64,000 nucleotides of DNA from Candidatus Laterigemmans baculatus (lineage in GTDB: Bacteria; Planctomycetota; Planctomycetia; Pirellulales; Pirellulaceae): assembly GCF_010367455.1 (NCBI RefSeq), contig NZ_WRPR01000037.1, positions 18,930-82,929 on the forward strand. The letters are read 5' to 3'. Shown piece after piece: positions 26,140 to 36,222 of this stretch (position 1 is the first letter of the stretch; the number at the start of each line of letters is the position of its first letter). The position numbers and the translations under genes were made by a program. The notes beneath the pieces are model-generated. The model made no database searches. It saw nothing but the letters and a program-made list of their open reading frames with translations, and had not been told where the DNA came from.

Positions 26140-27033
26140 TTACGCCGTGGCCTTCCGCCACTGCTCCGCTTCGGCCGAATCGTGGGCGACGCATCGATTG
26201 CGGAGCGTGCCGAGCGATTCGATCGTGACTTGGCAGTGGTCTCCAGGCTGCAAAAAACGCGGCGGCGTGCGAGCCGCTCCCACTCCCGCCGGGGTCCCGG
26301 TAAAGATCAAATCGCCGGGCCTCAAGGTGACGATTTTTGAGAGGAAGCTGATCAGCGTCGGAATCGAGAAGATCAGCTCATTTGTCCGCGACCGTTGCAT
26401 CACTTCGTCGCCGATCCGCATCTCGATCGCGAGATTGCCGGGTTCGGGGACTAGGCTCTTGTGCACAACGTAAGGGCCGAGCGGGGCGAACGTATCGAAC
26501 GATTTGCCCATCAGCCACTGGCCGCCACAGTGCTCCTTTTGCCAATCGCGAGCCGAAACGTCGTGGCCGCAGCAGTAACCGAACACGTGCTGCATCGCTT
26601 CGGCCTCTTCCACGTCGCGGCAGGTGCTGCCGAGGACCACGACCAACTCCGCTTCGAAATCGACGCGATCGCTCAGCTGAGGCAGGATGATCGGATCGTC
26701 GGGGCCCACGATCGTTGAGGAGAGCTTGGAGAAGATCACCGGTTCGGTCGGCGGCACCGCTCCGGTCTCGATCGCGTGGTCGCGGTAGTTCAGTCCCACG
26801 CAGATGATCTTTTCGGGATGCGGTACCGGCGCCAACAACCGCACCGGCTCCTCGATCGCCGCAGCCGAATCGAGCTTCGCCAGCCGCTCGGGAAGCGCCT
26901 CACCGAGCGTCATCCAGTCGCGAAGGTGCGGCGGCAGCGTCGAGTCGAGCTGCTCGAGCGGAACGATCGATCCGTCCCGCTCGATCCCCTCGCCGAGCTG
27001 ACCATTCGCGCGGCGGTAGCGGCAAAAACGCAT
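26140..27033 (-). CDS. Fumarylacetoacetate hydrolase family protein
   Basis: About 297 residues from ATG 27031-27033 (MRFCRYRRANGQLGEG). The C-terminal FAH fold is clear: ICVGLNYRDHAIETG, the metal-binding acidic cluster in VDFEAELVVVLG, GYCCGHDVSARDWQ, and GDLIFTGTPAGVG. Members cleave or tautomerise beta-dicarbonyl acids in aromatic or sugar-acid breakdown; the substrate here is unknown. It sits downstream of the RND gene in the same direction, with an AGTACTG repeat in the gap. Confidence 0.9.
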   Translation of the reverse strand: MRFCRYRRANGQLGEGIERDGSIVPLEQLDSTLPPHLRDWMTLGEALPERLAKLDSAAAIEEPVRLLAPVPHPEKIICVGLNYRDHAIETGAVPPTEPVIFSKLSSTIVGPDDPIILPQLSDRVDFEAELVVVLGSTCRDVEEAEAMQHVFGYCCGHDVSARDWQKEHCGGQWLMGKSFDTFAPLGPYVVHKSLVPEPGNLAIEMRIGDEVMQRSRTNELIFSIPTLISFLSKIVTLRPGDLIFTGTPAGVGAARTPPRFLQPGDHCQVTIESLGTLRNRCVAHDSAEAEQWRKATA

Positions 27034-27075
27034 CGGTCGGACTCCCAAAGGTGAAGGTCAAAGGTGGGCAGCCAT

Positions 27076-27110
27076 GAGTACTGAGTACTGAGTATTGCGT
27101 GCTGAGTTTA
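27076..27110. repeat. AGTACTG heptamer repeats
   Basis: GAGTACTGAGTACTGAGTAT and a decayed copy (GCGTGCTGAGT) lie between the RND and FAH genes, ending at the RND stop. The same heptamer occurs at 21209 and 38420. Confidence 0.7.
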
Positions 27111-30100
27111 GGATTTTCGCCGCGAAGGATGGGGCACATCGGGGCGGAGGAGCTTGGGCGAAGCCGGTGAGGCCTTAGCCGTCGGCTCCGTCTTTCTCTT
27201 CGGACTCTCGCCGTTCTCGCTTTCCCTCAGTTCCCGCTCCGGAAGCGGCAAGGCCGTCTCAGTTGCGTCTGCGGCCTCAGTCGCCGGGGTGGGGGACTTC
27301 GCCGTGGGGGCCAAGTGGGGGCGCGGGCGGAAAACGCGGCCCAGCGGGCTGGCTAGCAGCGCAGGGAGGAAGATCAAGTCGCCCACCAAGGCGGCGGTCA
27401 GCAGGACCAGCATCAGCGTTCCGAACCGCTGCGTCGGCGTGAACGTGCTGAGGGCGAAGACATACAGCCCGAGTCCCCCCACAAACGTCGTCTGCGTCAT
27501 CGCCGGACCGACGCGGCGGTAGGTGGCGATGATTGCTTCGTGACGGCTGAGTCCGCTGTCGAGTCCTCGCCGCAGCCAGGAGAGGAAGTGGATCGTATCG
27601 TCGACGGCAATTCCCATCGCCACGCTGGCCGTCATCATCGTGCCGATATCGACGAGCCATTCGGCGTGTCCCATCGAACCGAAAATCATCACCACCGGGA
27701 ACAGGTTCGGCAGCATCGCGAGCATCCCGGCGGCGATTCCGAAGAACAGCGCCTTGGGATGCAGGATGCCCAGCGGCGGTCGGCCGGGGTTGAGCAGGAT
27801 CGTCATCACCGCAGCGATCAACACGAATGCCCAGATCGTGCTTTCAACAAGGCTTGTGAGCAGCGTTCGCTGGGCTTTGTAGACGACCGGAATCACGCCG
27901 GTGTAAACGACCTCCAGCGGGCCGCTGTCATCGACGAGCGGAATCCCTTCGACGACCTGCGGCACACCGCGATCGCTGGGGATGTTGCGGGCGTCGACAA
28001 ACTGCCGGGCATGCTCGCGAATGAAATCGACGTCGTAGTTCGGGCTGTCGTCGACGAGCACCACCGCGGAGGCAGCGGCGAGCAGCTTGCCCCATGCTTC
28101 CGTCCGCTGCTTGCCCGCGAAGGCTTGGCTGTTGGGCTCGTGCCACAGTGTCCGCCGCAGCGGTTCGTTGTCGAGCAATTCACTCAGCGTCGAAGCAAAG
28201 ATCGTTTGAGTGTCGATGACCTCCGCAGCGGTCACATCCGCCTCTGACTCTCCGGCTGGGGGAGGGAGCAACAGCGGAGCCGCACCGACTGGCCGCGGTT
28301 TGCCACGGCCGAGGACAATCACGTCGCCAAAGCGAATCGAGGGATCTTCGGCTTTGGCCGCGTCGACCGCGTCAAGGACTTCGCCCCGGTAACGATAGGC
28401 TTCGAGGACGGGACCGACGGCCACCCGCAGCTCGTTGATGAAGCGGCCGTAGTCGACGTCGCTCAGGGCGCCCACGCGGAGGCTGATCCGCCACAGCTCG
28501 CTCCCGGCGAGAGGCCCGTCCTCCTCGATCCGCAAGTAATCCGAATCGATCAGCGCGTCGACCGAATCGCCCAGGCGGCGGTTGAACTCCGATCGCTCGA
28601 GCGACATCGACGACGATGGAGGAGGTAGCGGCGGCGCGAGCGACGCAGCGCTCATCGCTTGCCCGACAATCTCCTGCCCCGCGTCGCCAAAGACGCGCGC
28701 GATCGTCCGCTGTATGTGGTCGACCGCTTCGAGCCGCTCGAGTCGGCGAAGCGGGTGCACCGAAGCCTCGTCGGTATCCGCACCGGCTCCAGCATTGGCA
28801 GCGGCTACAGCACCGGCGGGCTCCTCAGCCCCGTTGGCCTCCGCGGCCTCGACCCTTTCCTGCTGCATCTCTGGAGGAACTCGCAGCACGAGCTCCATTG
28901 GGACGAGTTTGGCGTAGTTGGTTTCGAGCCAGGTGTAATCGCGAATGATCCGCGAGTCCTCGTCGAACATCTTCAGCAGGTGGACCGACGTGCGGATCTT
29001 CGGCACCCCGAACGCCGCGGCGATGAACATCAGCAAACATCCGGCAGCGACCCAGCGGTGATGGGCCACCACCCAGCGTCCAAAGATTTCCCAGTAGTCA
29101 GCCAATTTGCCGACGCCCGGCTGCGCGCTGTCCGCCGCCGCCTTGCCCGGTCGTTTTTTCTTGCGGGGAGCATCTTTGGCTGGGCTAAAGGTCTCCAAGG
29201 CTGCCGGCAAATAAGCGAACAGCAGAACCAGCGTGGCGATGACACCGACGGCCGAGAACCAGCCGAACTTGCGAATCGGCACGATGTTGCTCGTGTACAA
29301 CGACAGCAGACCGATTGCCGTCGTGATGCTCGCCAGCGTGCACGGGCCCCAGCCATGCCGGAGAGCCCGCTCGGGAGCCCCCACGACTCCCTCGCTTTCT
29401 ACTTCCTCGCGGTAGTAGTTGACGATGTGGATCGCCGACGAAAGCCCGAGCACGTACACCAGTGCCGGCATGCTCATCAGGATCGCGTCGACGCTCGCCC
29501 CGCTCCACCACACGATGCTCAGGCTGATCACCGCCGCGGTGCCGCCGACGAAGAAGATCATGAACGTGATCTTCAGGCTGCGGAAACTGATGTAGCTCAG
29601 CAGCAACCCCAGGGCGGCGCAGTAGCCGACCAGGCGCACGAGCGTGATCGTTCCTTCCTCGTCGATCGACACGTTGTCGATCGGCGGTCCGCCGAGGTGC
29701 ATCTCCGGACCCGGCGGAGGTAGCTCGGCAACGAAGTAATTGAACGGCGGCGGAGCGGCGACTGGCGACGGAGGCGGGGAGAGCCCTGATTGTTCGGCTA
29801 ACTGGTAGAGCCGGCCCCGGGGGCCGCCGAGGACGCCCCGGCCAACGACGAACGGCAGGTTCTCTTGGCCGATCTTGGTCAGCGTCACCAGGATTCCGGT
29901 CAGCCGCGGGGGCGGAGCGACGCCGGCCGCATCGAAGACCTCGTACCACACCTCCGTCTGCTCTTCGTCGGGAGCCGCGACGAGTGCCGAGATGTAACCC
30001 TCGTACCGCTCGTCGATCACTCGCTCGAGCGTCTCGCCGACGGTCGCGTCAAAATCTTCGGGCAACTCGCCTCGCCGATCCTCCGGAACCGCTTCGCGGA

Positions 30101-30941
30101 AGGCGGCGGGCGTCCAGACAAAATCTTCCGGGACCGCCGAGGCGAACAGCGTCCCGGTCAACTGCTTGATCGCTCTGCGGCGTGCGACAACCGGCTTGAA
30201 TTCCGCGTCGGTCAGGTCGACCGGATAGAACGCGCCGCCTGGCTGCGAAAGCTCGTCGGCCACGTGCGGCCCGGTCTGAACATTCGAGAACAGCGGCGCG
30301 GTCAGCCACGCGGGGTAATTGTAGTAGGGATTGATCGCGTCCGGGTCATCCTCCTGCCCCGACTCGCCCAAGGCAGTGATGAACGTGCCTTCGACTTGCG
30401 GCCCCGAGATGAGCCGACGGACGACGCGACTGATCCCGCCGATCGTGTCGCTGCGACCTTCCCAGCGAAAGAGCTGCCCTGCGGGAGTGAAGTAGTACCA
30501 CTGGCCGGAGTCGCTCGTCAGCCAGATCTCGTCCAGTCCGCCCCAGTTGCGGTGCAGGTCCGACGGCAGGAGCAGGCCGAGCTCGACTGCCAGGGCTTGG
30601 GCCCGCTCGAAATCGGGGATCTCCCCGTGCTTGCCGCGGCCGCGCTCCGATTCCGCTTGCAGCTTGGTCGCCAGAATCTCGAGCCGCTGATCTTCCTCGG
30701 TGGCGCCTTCCCAAGTGGCAAGAATGAACTGCTCGCCTGCGAAGTACCGGCCAAACCAGGCCAGCTCCGAGGTTTCCCGGAAATCCGCTGGCAGCCAGTC
30801 TTTGACGTTATTCTCGGTCTTCTCCAAGCTCAGCCGGGCTCCGCGGAGCCCGAACGGGACGAGAAAGAAGACGACCAGAAGAATCAACAGCGCGTTCGGT
30901 ACGCCGAAGATGCTGCGTCGCGATAGAAAGGAAGAGGTCAT
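27108..30941 (-). CDS. Large RND-superfamily (MMPL/HpnN-like) transporter
   Basis: 1277 residues from ATG 30939-30941 (MTSSFLSRRSIFGVPNALLILLVVFFLVP). Twelve membrane segments lie in two sets of six: one N-terminal anchor, a large periplasmic domain, then five helices, and the same plan again. The first set shows an SSD-like region (ILMSMPALVYVLGLSSAIHIVNYY), the second DIGTMMTASVAMGIAVDDTIHFL, the typical RND helix-4 acidic pair. A Gly/Ala/Glu linker (EEPAGAVAAANAGAGADTD) sits in the second periplasmic domain. The C-terminus is a Lys/Arg/Ser-rich cytosolic tail. Relatives move lipids such as hopanoids to the outer membrane; the substrate here is not known. Confidence 0.9.
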   Translation of the reverse strand: MTSSFLSRRSIFGVPNALLILLVVFFLVPFGLRGARLSLEKTENNVKDWLPADFRETSELAWFGRYFAGEQFILATWEGATEEDQRLEILATKLQAESERGRGKHGEIPDFERAQALAVELGLLLPSDLHRNWGGLDEIWLTSDSGQWYYFTPAGQLFRWEGRSDTIGGISRVVRRLISGPQVEGTFITALGESGQEDDPDAINPYYNYPAWLTAPLFSNVQTGPHVADELSQPGGAFYPVDLTDAEFKPVVARRRAIKQLTGTLFASAVPEDFVWTPAAFREAVPEDRRGELPEDFDATVGETLERVIDERYEGYISALVAAPDEEQTEVWYEVFDAAGVAPPPRLTGILVTLTKIGQENLPFVVGRGVLGGPRGRLYQLAEQSGLSPPPSPVAAPPPFNYFVAELPPPGPEMHLGGPPIDNVSIDEEGTITLVRLVGYCAALGLLLSYISFRSLKITFMIFFVGGTAAVISLSIVWWSGASVDAILMSMPALVYVLGLSSAIHIVNYYREEVESEGVVGAPERALRHGWGPCTLASITTAIGLLSLYTSNIVPIRKFGWFSAVGVIATLVLLFAYLPAALETFSPAKDAPRKKKRPGKAAADSAQPGVGKLADYWEIFGRWVVAHHRWVAAGCLLMFIAAAFGVPKIRTSVHLLKMFDEDSRIIRDYTWLETNYAKLVPMELVLRVPPEMQQERVEAAEANGAEEPAGAVAAANAGAGADTDEASVHPLRRLERLEAVDHIQRTIARVFGDAGQEIVGQAMSAASLAPPLPPPSSSMSLERSEFNRRLGDSVDALIDSDYLRIEEDGPLAGSELWRISLRVGALSDVDYGRFINELRVAVGPVLEAYRYRGEVLDAVDAAKAEDPSIRFGDVIVLGRGKPRPVGAAPLLLPPPAGESEADVTAAEVIDTQTIFASTLSELLDNEPLRRTLWHEPNSQAFAGKQRTEAWGKLLAAASAVVLVDDSPNYDVDFIREHARQFVDARNIPSDRGVPQVVEGIPLVDDSGPLEVVYTGVIPVVYKAQRTLLTSLVESTIWAFVLIAAVMTILLNPGRPPLGILHPKALFFGIAAGMLAMLPNLFPVVMIFGSMGHAEWLVDIGTMMTASVAMGIAVDDTIHFLSWLRRGLDSGLSRHEAIIATYRRVGPAMTQTTFVGGLGLYVFALSTFTPTQRFGTLMLVLLTAALVGDLIFLPALLASPLGRVFRPRPHLAPTAKSPTPATEAADATETALPLPERELRESENGESPKRKTEPTAKASPASPKLLRPDVPHPSRRKS

Positions 30942-31312
30942 CGTGTGCAGGGATCCGAGCCGTGACGGTCCGACCATAAGGTCTCCACGGCCAGCGACCA
31001 GCAGGTGTCTGAGCAACCCCGCCGGCAGGAAGACCGAGAATGGCTGAACAACTACGTGTTGACCAGCCTAGCGACGGGGCCCGTTGCGGTCCACGGTAAG
31101 CGCGGCCGCTGCGGGACTTCCCCCCGAAAAGAGCGCCTGTGGTATGGTCTCCAGGAGCTCCGGGGTTTGGAGCAGCGGCACGCATTATGCGTTTTAAGGG
31201 GAAGCTGCAAAGGAGCAGGCCTCGCTGACTTGCCCTTACATCTTGCCTGCGCTGCCCATTGTTGTGTCGAAACCCGTTCCGTGTCGAAAACCGCTAGCCA
31301 GGAACTTCCACC
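30942..31312. other. Divergent intergenic region
   Basis: About 370 nt between the RND transporter gene (minus) and the transaldolase gene (plus). No gene or strong palindrome seen. The 3' part has an AGGAA ribosome site (31300-31304) for the transaldolase GTG. Confidence 0.5.
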
Positions 31313-32389
31313 GTGACCGAATCTACCTCCGCCCCCGCTTCGCTACGCTCGCTGGTTCAAACTGGAACCAAACTTTTTTTGGATTCGGTGGCTCCAGAAG
31401 AGTTGGAAAAAAATCTCCGCTGGGGGGCCGTCGGTGCCACGTCCAACCCCTCGATCATCTCCGAGATCGTCGCGGACGGCAGTCTCGATGATCGCATCGA
31501 ATCGCTTCTCGAAGAGGGACGCGACGATGAAGAAATCGCCTGGGAATTGACCGACCAGCTCGTCTCCGACGCCGAACAACGGTTCCTGCCGATCTGGGAG
31601 AAGAGCGAAGGAAACACCGGTTGGGTCAGCTTCGAGCTCGATCCGCTGCTCGAAGATCCCGAGGAATCGATTTCGGAGGCGGACCGCACCGCCCGCTATA
31701 TCGAGCTCGGCAAACGTTGGAGCCATGGGCACCGCAACCGGATGATCAAAGTCCCCGCGACCGACGCCGGAATCGCGGCGCTCGAAGAGTTGGCGGCGGC
31801 CGGGGTGACGCTAAACGTGACGTTGATGTTCACCGCAGATCAGTACCAGCGGGCCCGAGACGCGATTTGGCGGGGAGCCCAGCGCCGCGACTCGCTGGAC
31901 AACTTTAAAAGCGTTTACAGCATCTTTATTTCGCGCATCGACGTGTACACCGACGAGCACGTCCCGCAGCTCTCCGCCGAAGCTCAGGGGCAAGTCGGGA
32001 TCGTCAACGCCAAGCAGATCTGGGCGCAGAACCAGGAGTTCTGGAGCTCCCGCCCCACCCGGCTGGAGCAAGAGATCATCTTTGCTAGCACCGGAACGAA
32101 GAAACCCGAGGACGAGCCTTGGAAGTACGTCCAGGCGCTCGCTGGCAGCGGGATCCAGACCAACCCGCCGCAGACCAATGAGGCGGTTGCGAAGGCAGAG
32201 ATGACTTTTGATCGACAGGTCGACCGCCTGCCACCCAAGAGCGTCCTGGATGAAATCGCCTCCAAAGTCGACGTCCCCCAGATGCATAAAGTGCTGATGG
32301 AAGAGGGAGCCGCCAAGTTCGTCAAGCCGCAGCGGGCGCTGCTGAAGCTGATCGCGGAGAAACGCAAAGCACTCTCCGCAGCCAAGTAA
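31313..32389 (+). CDS. tal: Transaldolase
   Basis: 358 residues from GTG 31313, with AGGAA 8 nt upstream. The enzyme moves a dihydroxyacetone unit between sugar phosphates in the non-oxidative pentose phosphate pathway. Seen: the N-terminal [17 protein letters not shown], the Schiff-base lysine in [22 protein letters not shown], and [15 protein letters not shown]. Length and the [14 protein letters not shown] region suit the longer bacterial transaldolase type. It is followed by a dense repeat zone, so it is probably a single-gene unit. Confidence 0.93.
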   Translation: MTESTSAPASLRSLVQTGTKLFLDSVAPEELEKNLRWGAVGATSNPSIISEIVADGSLDDRIESLLEEGRDDEEIAWELTDQLVSDAEQRFLPIWEKSEGNTGWVSFELDPLLEDPEESISEADRTARYIELGKRWSHGHRNRMIKVPATDAGIAALEELAAAGVTLNVTLMFTADQYQRARDAIWRGAQRRDSLDNFKSVYSIFISRIDVYTDEHVPQLSAEAQGQVGIVNAKQIWAQNQEFWSSRPTRLEQEIIFASTGTKKPEDEPWKYVQALAGSGIQTNPPQTNEAVAKAEMTFDRQVDRLPPKSVLDEIASKVDVPQMHKVLMEEGAAKFVKPQRALLKLIAEKRKALSAAK

Positions 32390-32416
32390 AACTTCCGAAA
32401 GTTCGTATCCACTCTC

Positions 32417-32602
32417 ACCCTCCCGCTTGCGGGAGGGTCGGGCTCTCAGGCCCGGGGAGGGCCGGCAAGCCTGAACGATAAGCTTCCAGTGAAACTCACT
32501 GTTGCGGTGACCCTCCCCGCTCGTTCCTCGCGACCCTCCCGGGGGGAGGGTGAGGATTTCACCGCGTTTTCGAGAACCGGGGGCTAGCGCCCGGCGGCTG
32601 AT
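32417..32602. repeat. CCCTCCC hairpins and a GCTAGC half unit after tal
   Basis: Within the 322-nt gap 32390-32711: ACCCTCCCGC/GCGGGAGGGT (32417-32438), a second ACCCTCCC/GGGAGGGT stem (32533-32551), and a half GCTAGC repeat starting TCGAGAACCGGGGGCTAGCG (32569-32602). The first stem equals the one after atpC. These probably end tal transcription. No gene is present. Confidence 0.7.
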
Positions 32603-32711
32603 GAACCATCCGGACTAGCTTCCCCAAAAACTCGGGTTGTCGGCAGGGGCTCTGAAAGGCTAGTAACCTGCCGAGTTGGCGAACGTGCGCGGCGAAGGAA
32701 AGGAGTCCTCA

Positions 32712-34097
32712 ATGCCGAAGCCGCGGTTGATATTCTTCTGGTGCCTGTTGCTCGCTTCACCGGCGGCCGCCCAATTTGGCGGCGGTGCGGGAGGTGCAGG
32801 TGCCGGTGCGCCCGCGGCGGTCGAAAAACCCCGCTTCCGCGATCACGTGATGGAGCAGGGAGGATTGTCGGTTCGCCGTGAGGTGGGGGATAAAGTCGTC
32901 CGCGGCGTCCGCATCGTGGGCAATCGCCAGATCGGCACCGAACGGATTCAACAGCTGCTCCGCACGCGTGTCGACCGCGTCTTCGACCAGCAGGCGGTGT
33001 TGGCCGACGTCCGCCGGCTGTATGAGTTCCGAGCGTTTCGCTCGGTGCAAGACTCCGTCGTCGACGACGGCCAAGGGGGCGTCACCGTCACCTTTACCGT
33101 CGAGGAGTACCCGCTGATCTCGCAGGTCATCTTCCATGGCAATCGAGCGATGGGGGACCGCGAGCTCCGCGGTCGCGCTGGATTGGCCAAGGACGATCCG
33201 GTCAACGACGCGGCCATCGAATCGACCCGCCGCCGCTTGCTCGACTACTACCACGGCGAGGGATTCAGTTTGGCGACGATCGAGAGCGTCGTCGGTTTGC
33301 CGGACGATCCCAACGCAGTCGTGTACCGAATTAACGAAGGTCCGAAAGAGCGGATCGCTGCAATCCATATCATTGGCAACTCGATCGTCAGCGAAGCGCG
33401 GCTGAAAAAGGTCATCGCCTCCCGCGGTCCAATGTTCGGACTCGGTTATTACATCGGCAATGCGGCCGACATGGAAAAAATCGACGGCGATGTCGAAGTC
33501 CTGACCGCTTACTACCGCAACCTCGGCTACCTCACGGCCAAGGTCGATCGACTGATCGAGTATGACAAAAGCGGCAAATGGCTGACCGTCACTTTTGTGA
33601 TCGAAGAAGGACCCCAATTCACGGTCAATGAGATCCGCATCGCCGGCAATCGGTTCATCGATGAATCTTCCTTGCGAGCCGGACTGCTGCTCACCGCGGG
33701 CGAACCATTCAACGGCACGCGGATGAACACCGACGTCAATGACATTACCTACTCCTACGGCTCTCTCGGCTTTATCTATGCCGAAGTCGAAGCCGAGATC
33801 CGCTGGATTGACAGTGAGAACAGCGTTGACGTGGTCTATAAGATCGAGGAAGGAGACCGCTGGAAAGTCGGGCACATCTACGTTGAGATCGACGGCGAGC
33901 CCAACTTGATGCGCGAGTACACCATGCTGAACTACTTGGATTTGGTCGAAGGTCAATTCATCGACCGACGCATGTTGGAGATGAATCGCCGTCGGCTGCT
34001 CCGATCCGAGTTATTAGAAACCAATCCCGCGGTCGCCGATCCCCCGGATTTGCGCGTGGTGCCCCAGGACGAAGAAGATTTCGGGGGTGCCTTGTGA
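32712..34097 (+). CDS. Periplasmic POTRA-repeat protein, N-terminal half of a split BamA
   Basis: About 461 residues from ATG 32712, with AGGAG 6 nt upstream. A signal peptide (LIFFWCLLLASPAAAQ) and a Gly/Ala linker are followed by four to five POTRA domains. Recognisable beginnings are VVRGVRIVGNRQIGTERIQQ, LISQVIFHGNRAMGDREL, RIAAIHIIGNSIVSEARLKK, TVNEIRIAGNRFIDESSL and WKVGHIYVEIDGEPNL. There is no membrane barrel: the protein stops at EDFGGAL. The last 4 nt (GTGA) overlap the start of the barrel gene. POTRA domains in BamA receive outer-membrane proteins and dock lipoproteins; here they would have to work with the next gene product. Confidence 0.88.
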   Translation: MPKPRLIFFWCLLLASPAAAQFGGGAGGAGAGAPAAVEKPRFRDHVMEQGGLSVRREVGDKVVRGVRIVGNRQIGTERIQQLLRTRVDRVFDQQAVLADVRRLYEFRAFRSVQDSVVDDGQGGVTVTFTVEEYPLISQVIFHGNRAMGDRELRGRAGLAKDDPVNDAAIESTRRRLLDYYHGEGFSLATIESVVGLPDDPNAVVYRINEGPKERIAAIHIIGNSIVSEARLKKVIASRGPMFGLGYYIGNAADMEKIDGDVEVLTAYYRNLGYLTAKVDRLIEYDKSGKWLTVTFVIEEGPQFTVNEIRIAGNRFIDESSLRAGLLLTAGEPFNGTRMNTDVNDITYSYGSLGFIYAEVEAEIRWIDSENSVDVVYKIEEGDRWKVGHIYVEIDGEPNLMREYTMLNYLDLVEGQFIDRRMLEMNRRRLLRSELLETNPAVADPPDLRVVPQDEEDFGGAL

Positions 34098-35938
34098 AAA
34101 TCCGTCGACAGGAAAACAGCAGCCCGATGATCGCCCGCCTTCGGCAATCCCGCTCGCTCGTCCCGCATCTCGCAGCTCCCGCAGCCCGAGGTGCTTGGAA
34201 TGTGATTGCGATCGCAGCGATGGTTGGACTGACCGCGGGCGGTTGCCAGTGGCTGCGGCCGACCCCGATTCATCCCCTGCCCCCCTCCCCGGCTGAGACG
34301 CTTTCTTCGGCCGGCCCCTCCGCTTCAGCCGACGCCTCTTCGATCGATTCGCAAGGCAGCGGCGAGGCGCAGGTGAGCGAGTACGTGGGCGATCTGGACG
34401 CTCCGACTTCGCTGCGTCGCCCGCCGCTGGCGAGTCCGCCCGCCGACACCAATCAGCCGGCTCCGCCGCGGACGATCGTCCGCGGTCAGGGGGGCGGCTT
34501 TGCCATTCCTCCCACCTTCGAGCAGGCAGCCGACGGTGGCCGTCACAGTCGCGGACCGCTGCCGGTCGGCGGCCAACCAACAAGCGTCGCGGCAGCTCCT
34601 CCCTCGCAGGGGACCAGTTCCAACGGAACCACAGCCAATCGCCCGCCAGCAGTTGCTCCGGCGCAGTACACTTCGCCCCCCGGCTACGGTGCCCAACCCG
34701 GGTACGCACCTTTGCCGCAGCCCAGCCCTGCGCCACCAGCGGGAGTCGCTCCCTACGTGGGCCAGCCGGTCCCCGGCGCGCTGCCGGAGATCACCGGCGA
34801 GGACATGCTGCCCGGAACGGGGCTCGGCCAGCCGCTCCCCTATACTCCGCTGACGCGGACGGCCGACATCATCGTCAACGGGTATCCGGCTCGCACTGGG
34901 CGGATCATGTTCGGTGGTGCGGTCAACAGCGATGCGGGTGTGACGGGGCAGGTCACGATCGAAGAGCGAAACTTTGACATCACTCGCTTTCCTCGCTCCT
35001 TCCAAGATTTGGTCGGGGGTACGGCCTTCCGCGGAGCGGGGCAAACCTTCCGTGTCGAAGCGGTGCCGGGAAGTGATTTCAAACGGTACAGCGTCAACTT
35101 CACCGAACCTTATATCTTCGGTTACATGCCGATCAGCATGTCGGTCTCTGGATTTCTCTTCGACCGCCGTTATCAGGACTGGGACGAAGAGCGGCTCGGG
35201 GGCCGTCTGAGTTTCGGTTATCGAATCACACCCGACCTGTCGATTTCCGCGGCCATCCGCGGTGAAAACGTCGAGGTGACCGATCCCCGCATCGCCGGTG
35301 TGCCGCAGTTGGACGAAGTGCTCGGCGACAATGAGATCTACTCGGGACAAGTGCAATTGACGCACGATACTCGCAACAGCCCATTCGCACCGAGCGAGGG
35401 GCATTATCTCACGATGAGTTATGAGCAAGCTTTTGGGGATTTTGACTATCCTCGCGGCGAGATTGCCCTTAGCAAGTATTTCCTCGTCCGCGAGCGGGCC
35501 GACGGTTCCGGAAAGCAAACTTTGACGACCGGTTGGAGCCTCGGCTTTAGCGGTGAAGACACGCCGATTTTTGAAAACTATTTCGCTGGCGGCTACTCGA
35601 CCATGCGTGGCTTCGAGTTCCGCGGGGCCAGCCCGACGGTCGGTGGCGTGCAGGTCGGTGGTCGATTCCAGTTTCTGGGGACGGTCGAGTACATGTTCCC
35701 GCTGACCGCCGACGACATGCTTCGGGGCGTGGCCTTCGTCGACTACGGCACCGTCGAGCAGGACATCGAGATCAACAGTGAGAACTTCCGCGTCGCCCCC
35801 GGGGTTGGGTTGCGAGTGGCAGTTCCCGCCCTCGGCCCCGCTCCGTTGGCGTTCGACTTTGCTTTCCCGGTTGCGGAAGCCGATACCGACGACAAGCAAA
35901 CCTTCAGCTTCTACATGGGCCTGAACCGCCGCTTCTAA
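34094..35938 (+). CDS. Omp85-type beta-barrel protein with lipoprotein-like N-terminus
   Basis: 614 residues from GTG 34094. The N-terminus has a basic region and hydrophobic stretch (NVIAIAAMVGLTAGGC), so Cys39 or so could be lipidated although the lipobox is imperfect. About 190 residues of Pro/Ala/Gln-rich linker follow. A POTRA-free Omp85 barrel then runs to the end: TGQVTIEERNFDITRFP, RYSVNFTEPYIFGYMPISMSVSGF, the loop-6 motif MRGFEF (BamA has VRGF), and a final strand ending NRRF. Translational coupling to the POTRA gene suggests one BamA function on two chains. Confidence 0.88.
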   Translation: MKIRRQENSSPMIARLRQSRSLVPHLAAPAARGAWNVIAIAAMVGLTAGGCQWLRPTPIHPLPPSPAETLSSAGPSASADASSIDSQGSGEAQVSEYVGDLDAPTSLRRPPLASPPADTNQPAPPRTIVRGQGGGFAIPPTFEQAADGGRHSRGPLPVGGQPTSVAAAPPSQGTSSNGTTANRPPAVAPAQYTSPPGYGAQPGYAPLPQPSPAPPAGVAPYVGQPVPGALPEITGEDMLPGTGLGQPLPYTPLTRTADIIVNGYPARTGRIMFGGAVNSDAGVTGQVTIEERNFDITRFPRSFQDLVGGTAFRGAGQTFRVEAVPGSDFKRYSVNFTEPYIFGYMPISMSVSGFLFDRRYQDWDEERLGGRLSFGYRITPDLSISAAIRGENVEVTDPRIAGVPQLDEVLGDNEIYSGQVQLTHDTRNSPFAPSEGHYLTMSYEQAFGDFDYPRGEIALSKYFLVRERADGSGKQTLTTGWSLGFSGEDTPIFENYFAGGYSTMRGFEFRGASPTVGGVQVGGRFQFLGTVEYMFPLTADDMLRGVAFVDYGTVEQDIEINSENFRVAPGVGLRVAVPALGPAPLAFDFAFPVAEADTDDKQTFSFYMGLNRRF

Positions 35939-35971
35939 CATTGCACGGCAGGCGTGTGGGGCTCCGCTTCA

Positions 35972-36222
35972 TCAGCCGCCACACGCTAGCCCGGATTATT
36001 CATCAGCCGCCGGGCGCTAGCCCCCGGTTCCCGAAGACGCCGTGACAACCGGACGCTAGCGCGAGGCGGCTGATTTAACACACTGTTTTCTGACGTTCTG
36101 CCGCAACTTCCGAACGCATACGGACTTACTGCCTTTTTATCTGCACGCGTGAATTATCCGGGCTAGCGTCTGGTCGTTGGGAGTTGTCAGAACCCGGCGG
36201 CCGGCACCCCGCGGCTGATTAA
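35972..36222. repeat. GCTAGC repeat cluster downstream of the barrel gene
   Basis: A half unit (35972-36000), a full palindrome (36002-36073, loop ...CGAAGACGCCG...) and a decayed unit (about 36160-36222) fill the gap between convergent barrel and crtQ genes. The degenerate copy reaches the crtQ stop codon. Confidence 0.75.
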
